64,000 nucleotides of DNA from assembly GCA_026692865.1 (NCBI GenBank), contig JAPLNI010000058.1, positions 248,001-312,000 on the forward strand, read 5' to 3'. How positions within the stretch are numbered: the stretch's first letter is position 1; each line of letters opens with the position of its first letter. The notes under the pieces were generated by a model that saw nothing but the letters and a program-made list of their open reading frames with translations, was not told the origin of the DNA and searched no databases. Of the stretch, positions 8,649 to 18,573 are shown piece after piece. The position numbers and the translations under genes were made by a program. Source of the stretch: Planctomycetota bacterium. Lineage in GTDB: Bacteria; Planctomycetota; Planctomycetia; Pirellulales; Pirellulaceae.

Positions 8649-9920
8649 TCAATTTGTTCCATCGCCAAGATGATTCCGGTTGTTGCGAAGTATTGGCGGT
8701 TGCGGTTTCTCCCAACCACCGGGAGCCCCAAGAACAACGACTGACTTGCCCGAAATGTCGTCAATGCGGATGTTGTCCTCAATTCGTCCGTTACTTGACT
8801 TTCGCCAGCAGTGAATTGCGAGACCATCGCTTTTAATAATGTTGTCGATCACTTCATAGCCATCGAGCTGGAAGTTCGGCTCGATCGAAGTCGTATTTGT
8901 TTCCATATAGTTATGATTGCACTTTACATCTCTCAAATGCCCCCGATGCGAAGGGTGCCCAAGCAAGTATCCGCTCCCCTTTGGATTGATCGTTCGCGTG
9001 TGTTGGATCAAAATCTTCTCCGCGTCAAATGATTCGCCCGGTGTAACATCACCACCAGCTAAAAATTGCCCAGTATGCTCGCCGTAGACCATCACGGATC
9101 GCATCGTATCGGTCATCGTGATTCCTTCGACAGTAATATCCTTGGCGCGGCCATGAATCAGGACACAAGCATTAATGTCCTTAACCAGCCCGCTCGGAGA
9201 GACATTGTTTGTCGCATTCAGATCGATTGTGCCCTTACCATAAATTCGAACATTCTCAATCGGTTCATCTTGAAGCCCATGCCCTATGCGTATGCCATAA
9301 GATTCACGACCATCATAGGATAAAAACCAGAGACTTCCCTTGTTATGGCCACGTACTTGGTCGAATCGAATTTTGATCCCGTTGTTTAATTCTTGCCAAT
9401 CTCCCGTAATGGGAATCTTTGTCTTGTAAGTAGAAAACAGCGGTCCAAACCCCCAAGTGAATGTATCTGGTCTGCCCTCTGTTCCCTCGCCGTCGATAAT
9501 GAGCGTATAGACAGTATCCTTAAGCCCCAGATCGTATTCGCCTCCAACGGCTAAATCATCGAGCTTCTTGGGGGCTCCATGATCGGTAGTAATCTCGGCG
9601 ATCGATTCCAAAATTGTTTCCCCATCTGCAAGCTTGAGAGTCGCATTGGCCTGGAGCTCAATCTCGACACTCTTGTCGATATAAAGGATCGATTGATGTT
9701 TTCCAAGTTTGTGTTGATGGAGTCCAGGAAGAAAAACAATCCGATCTCCCGGTGACGCTCGATCGATGACTTCCTGAGGCGATTGCCCTGGATGAATCAA
9801 ATGATCAGTACCCAAAATCGTTTCTGTGAGCATAAAGTTGAGCATGAACATCGCGGGTCCTCTAGCGAGACAAACGACCCATTCAGCTTCATTGTCACGT
9901 GACAGACCCGGCTTATTCAT
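8649..9920 (-). CDS. Right-handed parallel beta-helix protein (pectate-lyase-like fold)
   Basis: A 423-residue protein with the repeated short beta-strand pattern of right-handed beta-helices: successive turns such as IENVRIYGKGTIDLNATNNV, DINACVLIHGRAKDITVEGI and GRIEDNIRIDDISGKSVVV. An N-terminal PGQSPQEVIDRASPGDRIVF segment resembles the start of pectate-lyase and GH28-like superfamily members. No clear signal peptide is visible from the first ATG; starting at the later MFMLNFMLTETIL might create one. Substrate is unknown, and a polysaccharide lyase, hydrolase or epimerase are all possible. It lies 68 bp downstream of the BatA-like gene on the same strand. Confidence 0.8.
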   Translation of the reverse strand: MNKPGLSRDNEAEWVVCLARGPAMFMLNFMLTETILGTDHLIHPGQSPQEVIDRASPGDRIVFLPGLHQHKLGKHQSILYIDKSVEIELQANATLKLADGETILESIAEITTDHGAPKKLDDLAVGGEYDLGLKDTVYTLIIDGEGTEGRPDTFTWGFGPLFSTYKTKIPITGDWQELNNGIKIRFDQVRGHNKGSLWFLSYDGRESYGIRIGHGLQDEPIENVRIYGKGTIDLNATNNVSPSGLVKDINACVLIHGRAKDITVEGITMTDTMRSVMVYGEHTGQFLAGGDVTPGESFDAEKILIQHTRTINPKGSGYLLGHPSHRGHLRDVKCNHNYMETNTTSIEPNFQLDGYEVIDNIIKSDGLAIHCWRKSSNGRIEDNIRIDDISGKSVVVLGAPGGWEKPQPPILRNNRNHLGDGTN

Positions 9921-9988
9921 CTTTTTACTCGACTCGATTATTCAAGTTACATGTCATTTAGGAGGCAAATTGAATGACGTTCCCGATG

Positions 9989-12016
9989 CTAATGTCTTCG
10001 GTGGTAAATGAACCACTCGAAAACGACAAGGCACAGTCCTGCAGAAAGTAACCATCGCCAGTACTCGATTCGCGATGGTGATTTGCCGACCAATCCGGCG
10101 ACTTTCTCTCCGCCGATCGATAGGTCGGGTAATGTAGCAATGCTGCTTTCGCGTGGGGAGAAAAGATTCGATGTGAAAACGTCAATCGTTTTATTGTTAG
10201 CTTGAGACTCGGTGCTAATTGATGTTGTATCATCGGATGCTGCGGAAGCTTGATTTGATGCTTGAACGCGATAGACACCGATCGATTCGGTTGCGGTAAA
10301 GACATGCTGTCCCCCGGGAGTTGGTTCGATTGATGACTTGATACCATTGGGCGCGAAGACATTGAATCCGGAGAAGCGACTTGGAAGCACCAGCGAGATC
10401 GGCTGACCGGGCTGAACAGTCATTGCCGCTTCTTGTGTCACACCTCCCGACAAAAAATCAATGCAGCCGTAAATGAAAAGCGGGAAGCTTCGTTTGCGTA
10501 CCCAGTCGGTATTCAATTCAGTCCCTTTATCCGACTGCCGCACGATACCGAATCCCAAGACCGCATCTTGGTAAGGGCCTCGCGGTGCGATCGCGAACAC
10601 CGAACCGATGTCTGCTCGCATCAAAACCTTCCCTCCTTCGGGAGGCGTTACTGCTTGGCCTTCGATAATACCGACCGAACCAAGCTCCAGGAATTCCATC
10701 ATCGGATGGGTACGATCCAAATCAATCAAATTTACCGGCCCGGTCTTTTCACCAAGACTCCAGTCACCCGTGGGTGGCGTGGCTGCAATCATCAATGTAT
10801 TGGCTGAGGGCATCCGTTGCGGTCGGCACTGATCAAAAATTACGAGATCAACATCGCCGCTTTGAAAAAGTCGCTCGGATTCAGCTTCATCCAGCAAGAT
10901 CGATGGCTCGACGATTCTTACATTCGCAATGGATTGAACTGCGGCTGTTTCAACAGACTTTTCAAGAGCTTTGTTTCCGGATGTGACAAGCAAAACGTTT
11001 CCCGGTTTCACTGGCCGCGTCGCTGCGTAGGCTGCATTGTCGACCAAGAGTTGATCATCGTGATCAAGGACTAAGCGAAAGACACCGCGCGTCGTATCTG
11101 TGCTAGCCAGATCAAAAGTGACCCCCGCTTCTTTATCGGGTTCTATCTTGATTTTCACTGCATCGATTAATGCGTCATCGAGATACAGCGACGCACTGAC
11201 TTCCAAAGCCTTCTCGCCATAGGAAGCGACTCGAGCATATGCTTGGATCTCATCTGGACGTTCCTCGTTTCGCAATATTGAGAAAGCCTCGATTGCAACA
11301 TTGGAAATTTTCTCGCTGCCGATCGGAACGTAGCGAACGGAAAGATTCCCGAGATTGAAATCGGTCAAGCTTAGAAAACCACCGTCGGAGAACAGATTGA
11401 CAGTCGCAGGTAAAGCTTCTGCGACCTGAATATCGTTCATTCCATCAAAGCTGACGCGTCCCGGGTTTGCAAGCCCCGCGGCAGCTCGCATGGCTTCGTT
11501 TAGATCGGTTGTTCGGGCGGTCGCCGGTATGTTGTCGATTGCAGCAATCAGACGATTTCGATCGCCGGTAAAACCTTGTTGGACATCGGCTCGATCGGAA
11601 AACGCGATCACCATGGCCACGTCGTTGCCTGTCATGGAGCGAACGATTTCCTTTGCTTTTGTTTTCGCGACGTCTATCCTGCATGGCGTCACGTCGGTCG
11701 CAGTCATGCTTGCCGAATTATCAATCAGCAAGATAGATCGCTGACCAATGTTTTGCGAGCTACTCCAGCCAGGACGTAAACACGCAAAAATAATCGCGGC
11801 AACAAACAGCAACTGAAGCAGCAAGAGCAGACTGCGGCGGAGGCGTTGCCAAAGGCTGTTAACATGCGAATCCTCTATCGTTTTTCGCCAGAGGTACGTG
11901 CTAGGTACATCGATAAGTGATCGCTTTAATTTCAGAAAGTAAAGCGAAATAATGAGAGTCGGAATCGATAAAAGAACAATCCACTGCATTGCAGTCAACG
12001 AGTTAATCCAAGTCAT
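9989..12016 (-). CDS. BatA-like membrane protein with VWA domain
   Basis: A 675-residue protein. It begins with the BatA N-terminal module: two membrane helices (MQWIVLLSIPTLIISLYFLK and SLLLLLQLLFVAAIIFAC) flanking VPSTYLWRKTIEDSHVNSLW. A VWA domain follows with MIDAS motif DNSAS, then an extended region and a final C-terminal helix (WLLSAGLCLVVFEWFIY). Such proteins are membrane-anchored VWA partners of MoxR ATPases, proposed to act as chaperone-like or stress systems. Its ATG overlaps the DUF58 stop by 4 bp, so the two are coupled. No MoxR ATPase is adjacent, which is unusual. Confidence 0.9.
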   Translation of the reverse strand: MTWINSLTAMQWIVLLSIPTLIISLYFLKLKRSLIDVPSTYLWRKTIEDSHVNSLWQRLRRSLLLLLQLLFVAAIIFACLRPGWSSSQNIGQRSILLIDNSASMTATDVTPCRIDVAKTKAKEIVRSMTGNDVAMVIAFSDRADVQQGFTGDRNRLIAAIDNIPATARTTDLNEAMRAAAGLANPGRVSFDGMNDIQVAEALPATVNLFSDGGFLSLTDFNLGNLSVRYVPIGSEKISNVAIEAFSILRNEERPDEIQAYARVASYGEKALEVSASLYLDDALIDAVKIKIEPDKEAGVTFDLASTDTTRGVFRLVLDHDDQLLVDNAAYAATRPVKPGNVLLVTSGNKALEKSVETAAVQSIANVRIVEPSILLDEAESERLFQSGDVDLVIFDQCRPQRMPSANTLMIAATPPTGDWSLGEKTGPVNLIDLDRTHPMMEFLELGSVGIIEGQAVTPPEGGKVLMRADIGSVFAIAPRGPYQDAVLGFGIVRQSDKGTELNTDWVRKRSFPLFIYGCIDFLSGGVTQEAAMTVQPGQPISLVLPSRFSGFNVFAPNGIKSSIEPTPGGQHVFTATESIGVYRVQASNQASAASDDTTSISTESQANNKTIDVFTSNLFSPRESSIATLPDLSIGGEKVAGLVGKSPSRIEYWRWLLSAGLCLVVFEWFIYHRRH

Positions 12017-12978
12017 TGAACGAGCCCTCGTAGTCGCAAGTACTGTTCAATCAGCGTTTCCACCGAGGCATCGCTTCTAGTGGAGACGTAGGCGATTCCG
12101 CGACGCTGACAAAAATCTCTCGCTGTCGTGATGAATCCAGAAAGTGTCTTTTGATATCTTGCAAGCATCGGGGCAGAGATGCTTACCTCACGCGAATCGC
12201 CATCTTCATAATCCACCAGCTTGAGATCACCTGTGATTGTTGGAGAAATTTCTTCTGGTGAGAGGAGATGTATGACGAAGATGTCGAGCTCTTTTGCGAG
12301 GAGCATTTTGAGACCCGCTTCGTAGCCGTTTTTATCCATCAAATCGGACACAACGACGATGATCCCCTTGCCTGTATTTCGAGAACAAAAGGCCTTCATC
12401 GCAGCGTTCAAACCAATCAACAATTTAGTATCGGTTTGGCTACTGGTCGGCTTTGATGATGGCTTTGCAGCAAGAGAGGCATCGTGAATCTCGGTCAGCC
12501 CGCTTAGCATTCGGCTAGTGTTGGATCTTCCACGAAAGACTTGCGGACTAGTCGATTGAAAACTCGATATGCTTACGCGATCACCACGGCACAGGCCGAT
12601 ATAGCCAAGCGATGCAGCAATCTGTGCGGCCACCCAAAGCTTGCTTGGACTGCCAAAATGCATCGAAGGCGTATCGTCAATTATGACCGAGACATGAAGG
12701 TCTTCTTCTTCAAGGAACAATTTTAAATACAGTCTGTCCAACCGCGCAAAAAGATTCCAGTCGATGAAACGAAGATCGTCCCCCGGAACATAATTTCGGA
12801 AGTCAGCGAACTCGACGCTCTGGCCCTTGCGAGTACTGCGCCGCTCACCTTTCATGCGACCACGAAAAATCTTTCGACTCACGAGTTCCATACGTTCAAG
12901 CTTGGACATCCAAACCGGCGAGAGCAACTGGCTCGTCGAACTAGCAGTGATTGGCGATTCGATCTCTGGGTCGGACAT
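12013..12978 (-). CDS. DUF58 domain protein
   Basis: About 321 residues from the ATG at 12978; a GTG at 13026 would extend it by 16 residues. The conserved DUF58 start is present: RKIFRGRMKGERRSTRKGQS, then EFADFRNYVPGDDLRFIDWN and LFARLDRLYLKLFLEEED. The VWA-like core follows (VSVIIDDTPSMHFG). DUF58 proteins are encoded with MoxR ATPases and VWA membrane proteins; their biochemical role is poorly defined. It overlaps the BatA-like gene by 4 bp and is the first gene of the pair. The MoxR gene normally found just upstream is missing; the next gene upstream is the HD-GYP protein. Confidence 0.9.
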   Translation of the reverse strand: MSDPEIESPITASSTSQLLSPVWMSKLERMELVSRKIFRGRMKGERRSTRKGQSVEFADFRNYVPGDDLRFIDWNLFARLDRLYLKLFLEEEDLHVSVIIDDTPSMHFGSPSKLWVAAQIAASLGYIGLCRGDRVSISSFQSTSPQVFRGRSNTSRMLSGLTEIHDASLAAKPSSKPTSSQTDTKLLIGLNAAMKAFCSRNTGKGIIVVVSDLMDKNGYEAGLKMLLAKELDIFVIHLLSPEEISPTITGDLKLVDYEDGDSREVSISAPMLARYQKTLSGFITTARDFCQRRGIAYVSTRSDASVETLIEQYLRLRGLVQ

Positions 12979-13239
12979 AGGACTTATCGAATCCGAGAAG
13001 TGGCGGATGGTAATACAACATTCCACAATTTTAAACGATACAAGCCCAATCGAACACTCGGCGTGCCTCGGAAATCAATAGTGATAACTTGTTGAGAATC
13101 ACACGAGTTTCTAAATGTCTACAACAGAATCAGAGACGGATACCAAATAGCGACGCAGCCAAGTAGTCCGGCGAAGAAACAGTCAATTTAGGTAAAGACG
13201 AAGCTCGGCAAGTGAATGTGATCAGCCACAGAGATCAAT

Positions 13240-14409
13240 TCAAAGTGATGAAACAGTCCTAGATCGACGGTGTGCCATGAAAGACGAATCTTGAGATGCT
13301 CCCAAATCTAAAATAGGGGCAGCTTCGAGCGGGTGGGAAGTTGGTTCTTCAGTTTGCGGAATTGTTATTGCAACGGAAGCCGGCTCGGTCGTCGCAGGAG
13401 CGGCTTGCGGAAAATCACCAAAGCCAATTCGGATTGCGTTTATTGCGTCTTGAACTTGAAGAAATGCATCCACAAGCGTCGGATCAAAATGAGTTCCCCG
13501 CCCGTCGATAATGATCTTCGAGGCAGATTCGTGGTCGAAGGCCGCTTTGTAAACCCGTTTACTAGTCAAAGCATCGTAAACATCCGCCATCGCCACAATC
13601 CGTGCTGATAATGGAATGTTGTTGCCGACGAGTCCCTCGGGATAGCCTGTGCCGTCCCAACGCTCGTGGTGGTACATGACGAGATCCATCGCCATCTTCA
13701 AAAAACTTGCTTGAGGATACGCAGCAGCCGTCGCGCGAATTGTTTCGCCACCGATGACAGTGTGAGTCTTCATCACTGCAAACTCGTCGGATGTTAGTGT
13801 GCCTGGCTTCGTCAAAACCGAGTCAGGGATACCGACCTTGCCAATATCGTGTAATGGACTGGTCAGGTAGAGAAGCTCAATGAACTGTTCGTCAATGATG
13901 GATTCGAACTCGGGATAGGTTGAGAGCTCGCATGCCAAAAGCTTAGCGTACTCTCGCATCCGATCTAGATGTTTCCCCGTGTCGTTGTCGCGGCATTCTG
14001 CTAGCTTCGCGAGCGAGAAAATCATCATGTCGCGACCGCCAAGGGTAATCAAACGTTTTCCTGCCTCTAACCGCAGTCGCAGCATGTCGCGGCTGAAGGT
14101 TTCGCAAAGATAATCGTCAGCACCTGAGCCGATACTCAATTCGACACTCGCGTCATCTTCAGCTTTTGTAAGCAGGATAAGATATGTATAGTTCATCGAC
14201 TGCCGCCTGCGAATGGCGCGACATAGCTCGACACCAGACATACCCTCGAGCGTTACGTTAGCGATGACAAATCGAGGGTTATGCTTACGGTACTGAGCCA
14301 GCCCTTCAGTCCCGTTTGTTGCGACGACAACGCCATGACCTAGTTCCGAAACAATTTCGGATAGCTTCATTAATGTGTCGGGATTGTTATCAACTAGAAG
14401 AACTTGCAT
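13240..14409 (-). CDS. HD-GYP domain protein with degenerate receiver domain
   Basis: A 389-residue cytoplasmic protein: receiver-like domain (about 1-120), HD-GYP domain (about 145-320) and a Pro/Thr-rich tail. HD-GYP domains hydrolyse cyclic di-GMP. The metal and signature motifs are intact: HDIGKVGIPD, then HHERWDGTGYPEGL and ARIVAMADVYDALTSKRVY. The receiver looks unable to be phosphorylated: the acceptor Asp position in VIANVTLEGMSG is N51, the acidic pocket reads VDNNPD, and the conserved Lys near DYLCETF is replaced. It may therefore be controlled by protein contacts or be constitutive. It has its own 213-bp upstream gap to the DUF58 gene. Confidence 0.92.
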   Translation of the reverse strand: MQVLLVDNNPDTLMKLSEIVSELGHGVVVATNGTEGLAQYRKHNPRFVIANVTLEGMSGVELCRAIRRRQSMNYTYLILLTKAEDDASVELSIGSGADDYLCETFSRDMLRLRLEAGKRLITLGGRDMMIFSLAKLAECRDNDTGKHLDRMREYAKLLACELSTYPEFESIIDEQFIELLYLTSPLHDIGKVGIPDSVLTKPGTLTSDEFAVMKTHTVIGGETIRATAAAYPQASFLKMAMDLVMYHHERWDGTGYPEGLVGNNIPLSARIVAMADVYDALTSKRVYKAAFDHESASKIIIDGRGTHFDPTLVDAFLQVQDAINAIRIGFGDFPQAAPATTEPASVAITIPQTEEPTSHPLEAAPILDLGASQDSSFMAHRRSRTVSSL

Positions 14410-14704
14410 CGTGGAGAACTAATCGTGCGTCTGCAAACGGCAATACCAACATAACGGGACTATCAAAACCGAAGTAATGTACACCACAAAATACAACCGG
14501 TTCACTCCGGAGTGATTTTGAGACTTCGATTCAGCCAAGATGCCAAATAGGTATGCTCAACGGAATAGCAGAATTATTCCCGATAGCGTGTTACTATGCG
14601 TTACATTCCTCTCGCATGGATTATCCGGAACTGTATATTCCTCAAAGGTTTTCCCATTGCGCTAAACGTTTTGCTTTACATGTGGAACGCCGAAAACGAG
14701 TTCC
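14410..14704. other. Intergenic region between pseudokinase and HD-GYP genes
   Basis: 295 bp. It contains a perfect 14-bp palindrome TCACTCCGGAGTGA (14502-14515) followed by TTTTG, upstream of the HD-GYP gene. This may be an operator or a weak terminator. No ORF of note. Confidence 0.45.
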
Positions 14705-17700
14705 CTAAGGTGAGGAAAACTCGGCAGGAAGTTTTTTATCTATCCCTTCGATACCGCGGCGTGTTGTAAAAACAATTTCTTGGGAGCCAGCATTTTCTTC
14801 AACAATCCATACTACCGCTTGCTTGGCGTCCTTGACGGAAGTGATGGTTTTGTCAGGATTCACGCGAGAGGCAAGGTCTGTCAAAAGATTCCTCAGAGGA
14901 GCTCCTTTGAATCGGAAATCGCGTATTTGTTGGTTTCGAGTCACGCTGGATAGTTCAAAGGCCTTTCCGTTAATCGAAATCGCAACCTTGGGTACATCGG
15001 GTGGAAGTGAGTTATTGAGTTCCTCGGTGAGTAACGCTAAGGCCGAGTCCAATGGCTCTTGTTCAAAACTGATCGTAACCGGGTGCTCGAGTAGTGCAAA
15101 GGCGGGCGCAATTGGTTGATTGGCTGGCTTCGTGATGCTAGCGACTGGTGCCGAAGCTGCCTGAAAGGATGATGGTTGAAGCATCATCCACGACGAGACC
15201 GCGAGGTTTGATGCAGCTGACTTCGGTAAATAAAAGTTGGCTACGATCTGGCCGTTCTCCAGCCCAAAACGTAAATGCTTATCAAGTGATCGTAGCATCT
15301 GTGGATAGCGTATCGCGAGTGCTCTCCAATAGGCGTGGGGTGGCGTTTCAACAAACTTCTTTTCCATCGTGATCGATAAGTCCTTTGCGATCGAACGCAT
15401 CTCTTCAAGCAGCTTGGCTGACTCTGCACTCTCACGCCCGAGCATTCGCAATTCTCCATACCACGAATTAGCGAGCGACGTAGTAAACGCGAAGCCGAGC
15501 GTTCTATCTGAGATCAATCTTTGAAGCGATTCGCTAAGAGGTTCATTGATAGAAGAAAGAAGATTCCTTGCATTGCTGAAAAGAAAAGTCGTGGATACAA
15601 AAAGCGACAGATCTGATTGCGAATCACTTAATTGCCAAAGCTCTTCAAGTGATCGAGTGATCGCAGAAGCATTGCCGTCAACCTCTGCTAAATCACGAAT
15701 CAGATTAATCGGTCCCCAAGTGAATTGCGTGATCTCACGATCCTCGTCCACAGGACCGGGGTGAGTAAAAATGGCATCGGTAGAGGTCGCCCACAAGTGG
15801 TTCTTTTCGCCTGCAGGTTGCTCCTCGTACTTCAGCCAATTTTTCTTGAGCGTTCCGACCGACGTGGGTTTATTGAGCGTTATTCGGTAAACCAATTCGG
15901 GATACCCCTCATCGCGACTACTTCCGTAAAGCCCCAACGAGATCTGCTGGATATCTCCAATAGTCGTTCCCATGTTTTTACGAACGGGCTCCCAAAGCAA
16001 TTCAATAGGCTTCAACAAAGCTTCCAACTTGGTTACGCCTGTATCGTCGCTTGTCCAAACCGATGGACGGACTACCAAAAGTCCCTGAAGACCGGGTGGA
16101 AGCATCTCCAGCGAATACGGCTTGGCTGATCGAGGGGGTAACCAGGGAAAGGAATTCTCAGCCGTAGCAAATATGAATTGCTCTGTAAGCGGATCTACGA
16201 CACGCGGCTTTACCGGCGGCCGAAGAGGTGTACCTGGAGATGCATTCGCACCCGATTGAGAAGTGGAGTTCGAGCTAGCGTCTGACGCCGCTATCGAATC
16301 GCTCTCGCCAGCCTTCATGTTGCTGGGATCGAAGTTCTTGGTGATGACTTTGTTTTGGTTCGAGGTCCCTGTGAGCATCCACACTAGCAAACCAAGCAAA
16401 GCGACGCTTCCGCCGACCATTGAAGGAAGCAACCACACAGGCTTCTGTTTCTTCTTTCGCGTCGTTCGCTTGCCAGTTGACCGGGCACTTGTAACAGGCG
16501 GAGTCGCAATAGCCGAGACTGATTTCGCCTGCTTTTCCGGATTCGTTTCCGGACTTTTCTCGAGATTCGCAACTGGATTCGCAATCAGATTTGCGTCCGG
16601 ATTTGCTATTGGACTCGCCGTAGCACTTTCAGAAGCACTTACCGGCGGCTTCGGTGTGTCGTGTGATTTCGATGTGTCGATTGGTTGCGATATTGGATGT
16701 AAGGCAGTTTGTGGGGCGATATCCGCCGTGCGTGGAAGTTCGGATTTAACTGTAGCGATGGGGATCTCGTGTTTAGGGCTATCCGAATTGGCAATTGTAG
16801 CGGTATTAGCAGTGGTATTAGCAGTGGTATTCGCAGTGGTATTCGCAGTGGTATTTACTGCGTCTCGTGTCGCTGAGTTCGAGATTGTCTTGCTAGGCTG
16901 CTTCGATTGCGTGCTTGGATCTAACTTTGGTTTGGGATCTAGCGGCTCCGGTGCAACGTCTTGTTGCCATGTCGACGGTGGCCGAATGGACTTGGCAGTG
17001 AGGTCTGGCTTGGATGCACTTTCTTGCTTTTGATTATTGTCTGGCTTCGGTGCGACTTTTCGCGTCGCTGGGATTTCTGTTCCCGCTGATTCTAATAGAG
17101 GACTCTGAACCGTTTTGGGCTTTGCTTGGTCTACGGGCAACTCACGTGCGGAGTCTACGACGCGTGTCTTCTCTGAAGTCACTTGCGCAGTCAGCGGTTT
17201 GGTTTCAGCATGTTCTGTTGGACCCGAATCTATCGGAGAAGAAGCAACTGGTTTTGCTTCGCCGACTTGCGCGATAGCTTGATCTGGATTCTTCTGAGAG
17301 CGTGGATCAAGGTATTCACGCTTAATCCAAGTGTTTGGAGCAACTACTTTCAAGGCGTTCAAAAATTCGTTGCCATTTTTAAAACGCGTTGAAGGTGTTT
17401 TTGCAAGTAGATACTCCAGGCATTTTGCTTGACCTTGCGATAAGCCTACGTTCTGAGGAATGGCCAGCGGGAACATGCAAGCGGATGTTGGGACCTTATC
17501 AAGCATCGTGTCCCAATAAGGCAACCGCCCTGTAAGTAACTCCCACCAAAGGCAACCCAATGCATACATGTCAGTTGCTGGCGTTGGCTGCTGAGCGGGG
17601 GCTGTAAACTCTGGAGCTGCATATCGAATTCGAAAATCTTGATCCGCAGCAACTCCCACGGCGACAGGAACGTCCATGGTGAGCGGCGTTACCGGCGGGA

Positions 17701-18373
17701 AGAAAGGGTCTCGAAGCAATGTGACTTGGTCCGCACCATCCCACCAGATTTGATCGATGCCGATTCGACCGTGAACAACTCCCTGCTTGTGAAGATCGGC
17801 GAGCGCTACAGAAAGCGCGGAGACAATCTTCATCGCCTTTTCATTCGGTAGCACGTTGTGATGGTAGTTTTTCAGCTCGTCACGCAGTGGCTTCCCGGGA
17901 GCAGGCGTCGCTGCGACGATTAAATATCCGTCGAGCATTGCTGGCGGAGACATGCTTTGCAGCGAATCACCTTTGACGCTCGCTTGTTTCTTCGAGTAGA
18001 GCAAACTCGGCGGGTGACGTAGTAGTTCTTCCGACTGGAGCTGACCAGCCGGAATCGCATAAATCCATCTCGCCGCATTACTTGTCGGATCGATTGCTTC
18101 AAACCAATGTGTCAAGGCTGGCGAAGTCAGTGGAGCCAACAAACGATGCCGTCCAATCGTCAGCGTCTGCGATGAATTGCTCAAGAAAGCGTTAGCTTGA
18201 AAAGGGGTGATTTTCTTTAGCTTGACAAGCTGCGCGAGGAGCAATTGAGGATCATTGAGGCTGGTTGCGCCAGACGTTTCAACGATTTGGCTCGCCCAGT
18301 CGCGGCACTCGGCGGCATTTGCCAGACCGTTTTCCTGAATCGATTGCCAGAGCTGGGCTGTATTAAGACTCAT
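14705..18373 (-). CDS. Membrane-anchored Ser/Thr pseudokinase
   Basis: A 1222-residue protein. Residues about 60-350 follow the Ser/Thr kinase fold: KIVSALSVALADLHKQGVVH, then a catalytic loop HGRIGIDQIWW, APEF, DMYALGCLWWELLTGRLPYW. The catalytic Asp of HRD and the DFG metal ligand are absent (LLRDPFF), and no glycine-rich loop is seen, so catalysis is unlikely. A long Pro/Thr/Ser-rich linker with NTTA repeats leads to a membrane helix (PSMVGGSVALLGLLVWML, about residue 660). The rest, about 540 residues, lies outside the cytoplasmic face and contains no domain I recognise. This resembles the many kinase-like membrane proteins of planctomycetes. It may act as a scaffold or sensor. Confidence 0.88.
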   Translation of the reverse strand: MSLNTAQLWQSIQENGLANAAECRDWASQIVETSGATSLNDPQLLLAQLVKLKKITPFQANAFLSNSSQTLTIGRHRLLAPLTSPALTHWFEAIDPTSNAARWIYAIPAGQLQSEELLRHPPSLLYSKKQASVKGDSLQSMSPPAMLDGYLIVAATPAPGKPLRDELKNYHHNVLPNEKAMKIVSALSVALADLHKQGVVHGRIGIDQIWWDGADQVTLLRDPFFPPVTPLTMDVPVAVGVAADQDFRIRYAAPEFTAPAQQPTPATDMYALGCLWWELLTGRLPYWDTMLDKVPTSACMFPLAIPQNVGLSQGQAKCLEYLLAKTPSTRFKNGNEFLNALKVVAPNTWIKREYLDPRSQKNPDQAIAQVGEAKPVASSPIDSGPTEHAETKPLTAQVTSEKTRVVDSARELPVDQAKPKTVQSPLLESAGTEIPATRKVAPKPDNNQKQESASKPDLTAKSIRPPSTWQQDVAPEPLDPKPKLDPSTQSKQPSKTISNSATRDAVNTTANTTANTTANTTANTATIANSDSPKHEIPIATVKSELPRTADIAPQTALHPISQPIDTSKSHDTPKPPVSASESATASPIANPDANLIANPVANLEKSPETNPEKQAKSVSAIATPPVTSARSTGKRTTRKKKQKPVWLLPSMVGGSVALLGLLVWMLTGTSNQNKVITKNFDPSNMKAGESDSIAASDASSNSTSQSGANASPGTPLRPPVKPRVVDPLTEQFIFATAENSFPWLPPRSAKPYSLEMLPPGLQGLLVVRPSVWTSDDTGVTKLEALLKPIELLWEPVRKNMGTTIGDIQQISLGLYGSSRDEGYPELVYRITLNKPTSVGTLKKNWLKYEEQPAGEKNHLWATSTDAIFTHPGPVDEDREITQFTWGPINLIRDLAEVDGNASAITRSLEELWQLSDSQSDLSLFVSTTFLFSNARNLLSSINEPLSESLQRLISDRTLGFAFTTSLANSWYGELRMLGRESAESAKLLEEMRSIAKDLSITMEKKFVETPPHAYWRALAIRYPQMLRSLDKHLRFGLENGQIVANFYLPKSAASNLAVSSWMMLQPSSFQAASAPVASITKPANQPIAPAFALLEHPVTISFEQEPLDSALALLTEELNNSLPPDVPKVAISINGKAFELSSVTRNQQIRDFRFKGAPLRNLLTDLASRVNPDKTITSVKDAKQAVVWIVEENAGSQEIVFTTRRGIEGIDKKLPAEFSSP
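16800..16859. repeat. 12-bp tandem repeat in the pseudokinase linker
   Basis: About four and a half copies of GCAGTGGTATTA, with variants TTAGCAGTGGTA and TTCGCAGTGGTA, encode the NTTANTTANTTA run of the linker. The unit is a multiple of three, so copy-number change would alter linker length without shifting the frame. Confidence 0.8.
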
Positions 18374-18573
18374 CGGCGATCCACTTTCCTAGGTAACAAT
18401 CTCATACACAAACAAACAAAAAAAGCGTCGATGGGTCTCAATCGATACCGATAGCCTCCTTTTATGGCTAAACGACTCACCGCCAACCTCTTCGATTCTA
18501 TTCTAATATGCTATGCTTCCAAGGGTACGAAACTTTTGAGAGTCCGATCTGTATTCCAAATTGAGGTTTTTTC
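18374..18573. other. Divergent promoter region, pseudokinase / glutamate dehydrogenase
   Basis: 200 bp between divergent starts. Promoters for both genes must be here. No regulatory motif was recognised. Confidence 0.4.

Noticed and set aside
16263-17033. 256-codon plus-strand ORF inside the pseudokinase gene
   Set aside because: It is the complement of the low-complexity linker; its V/F/A-rich repeats are an artefact.
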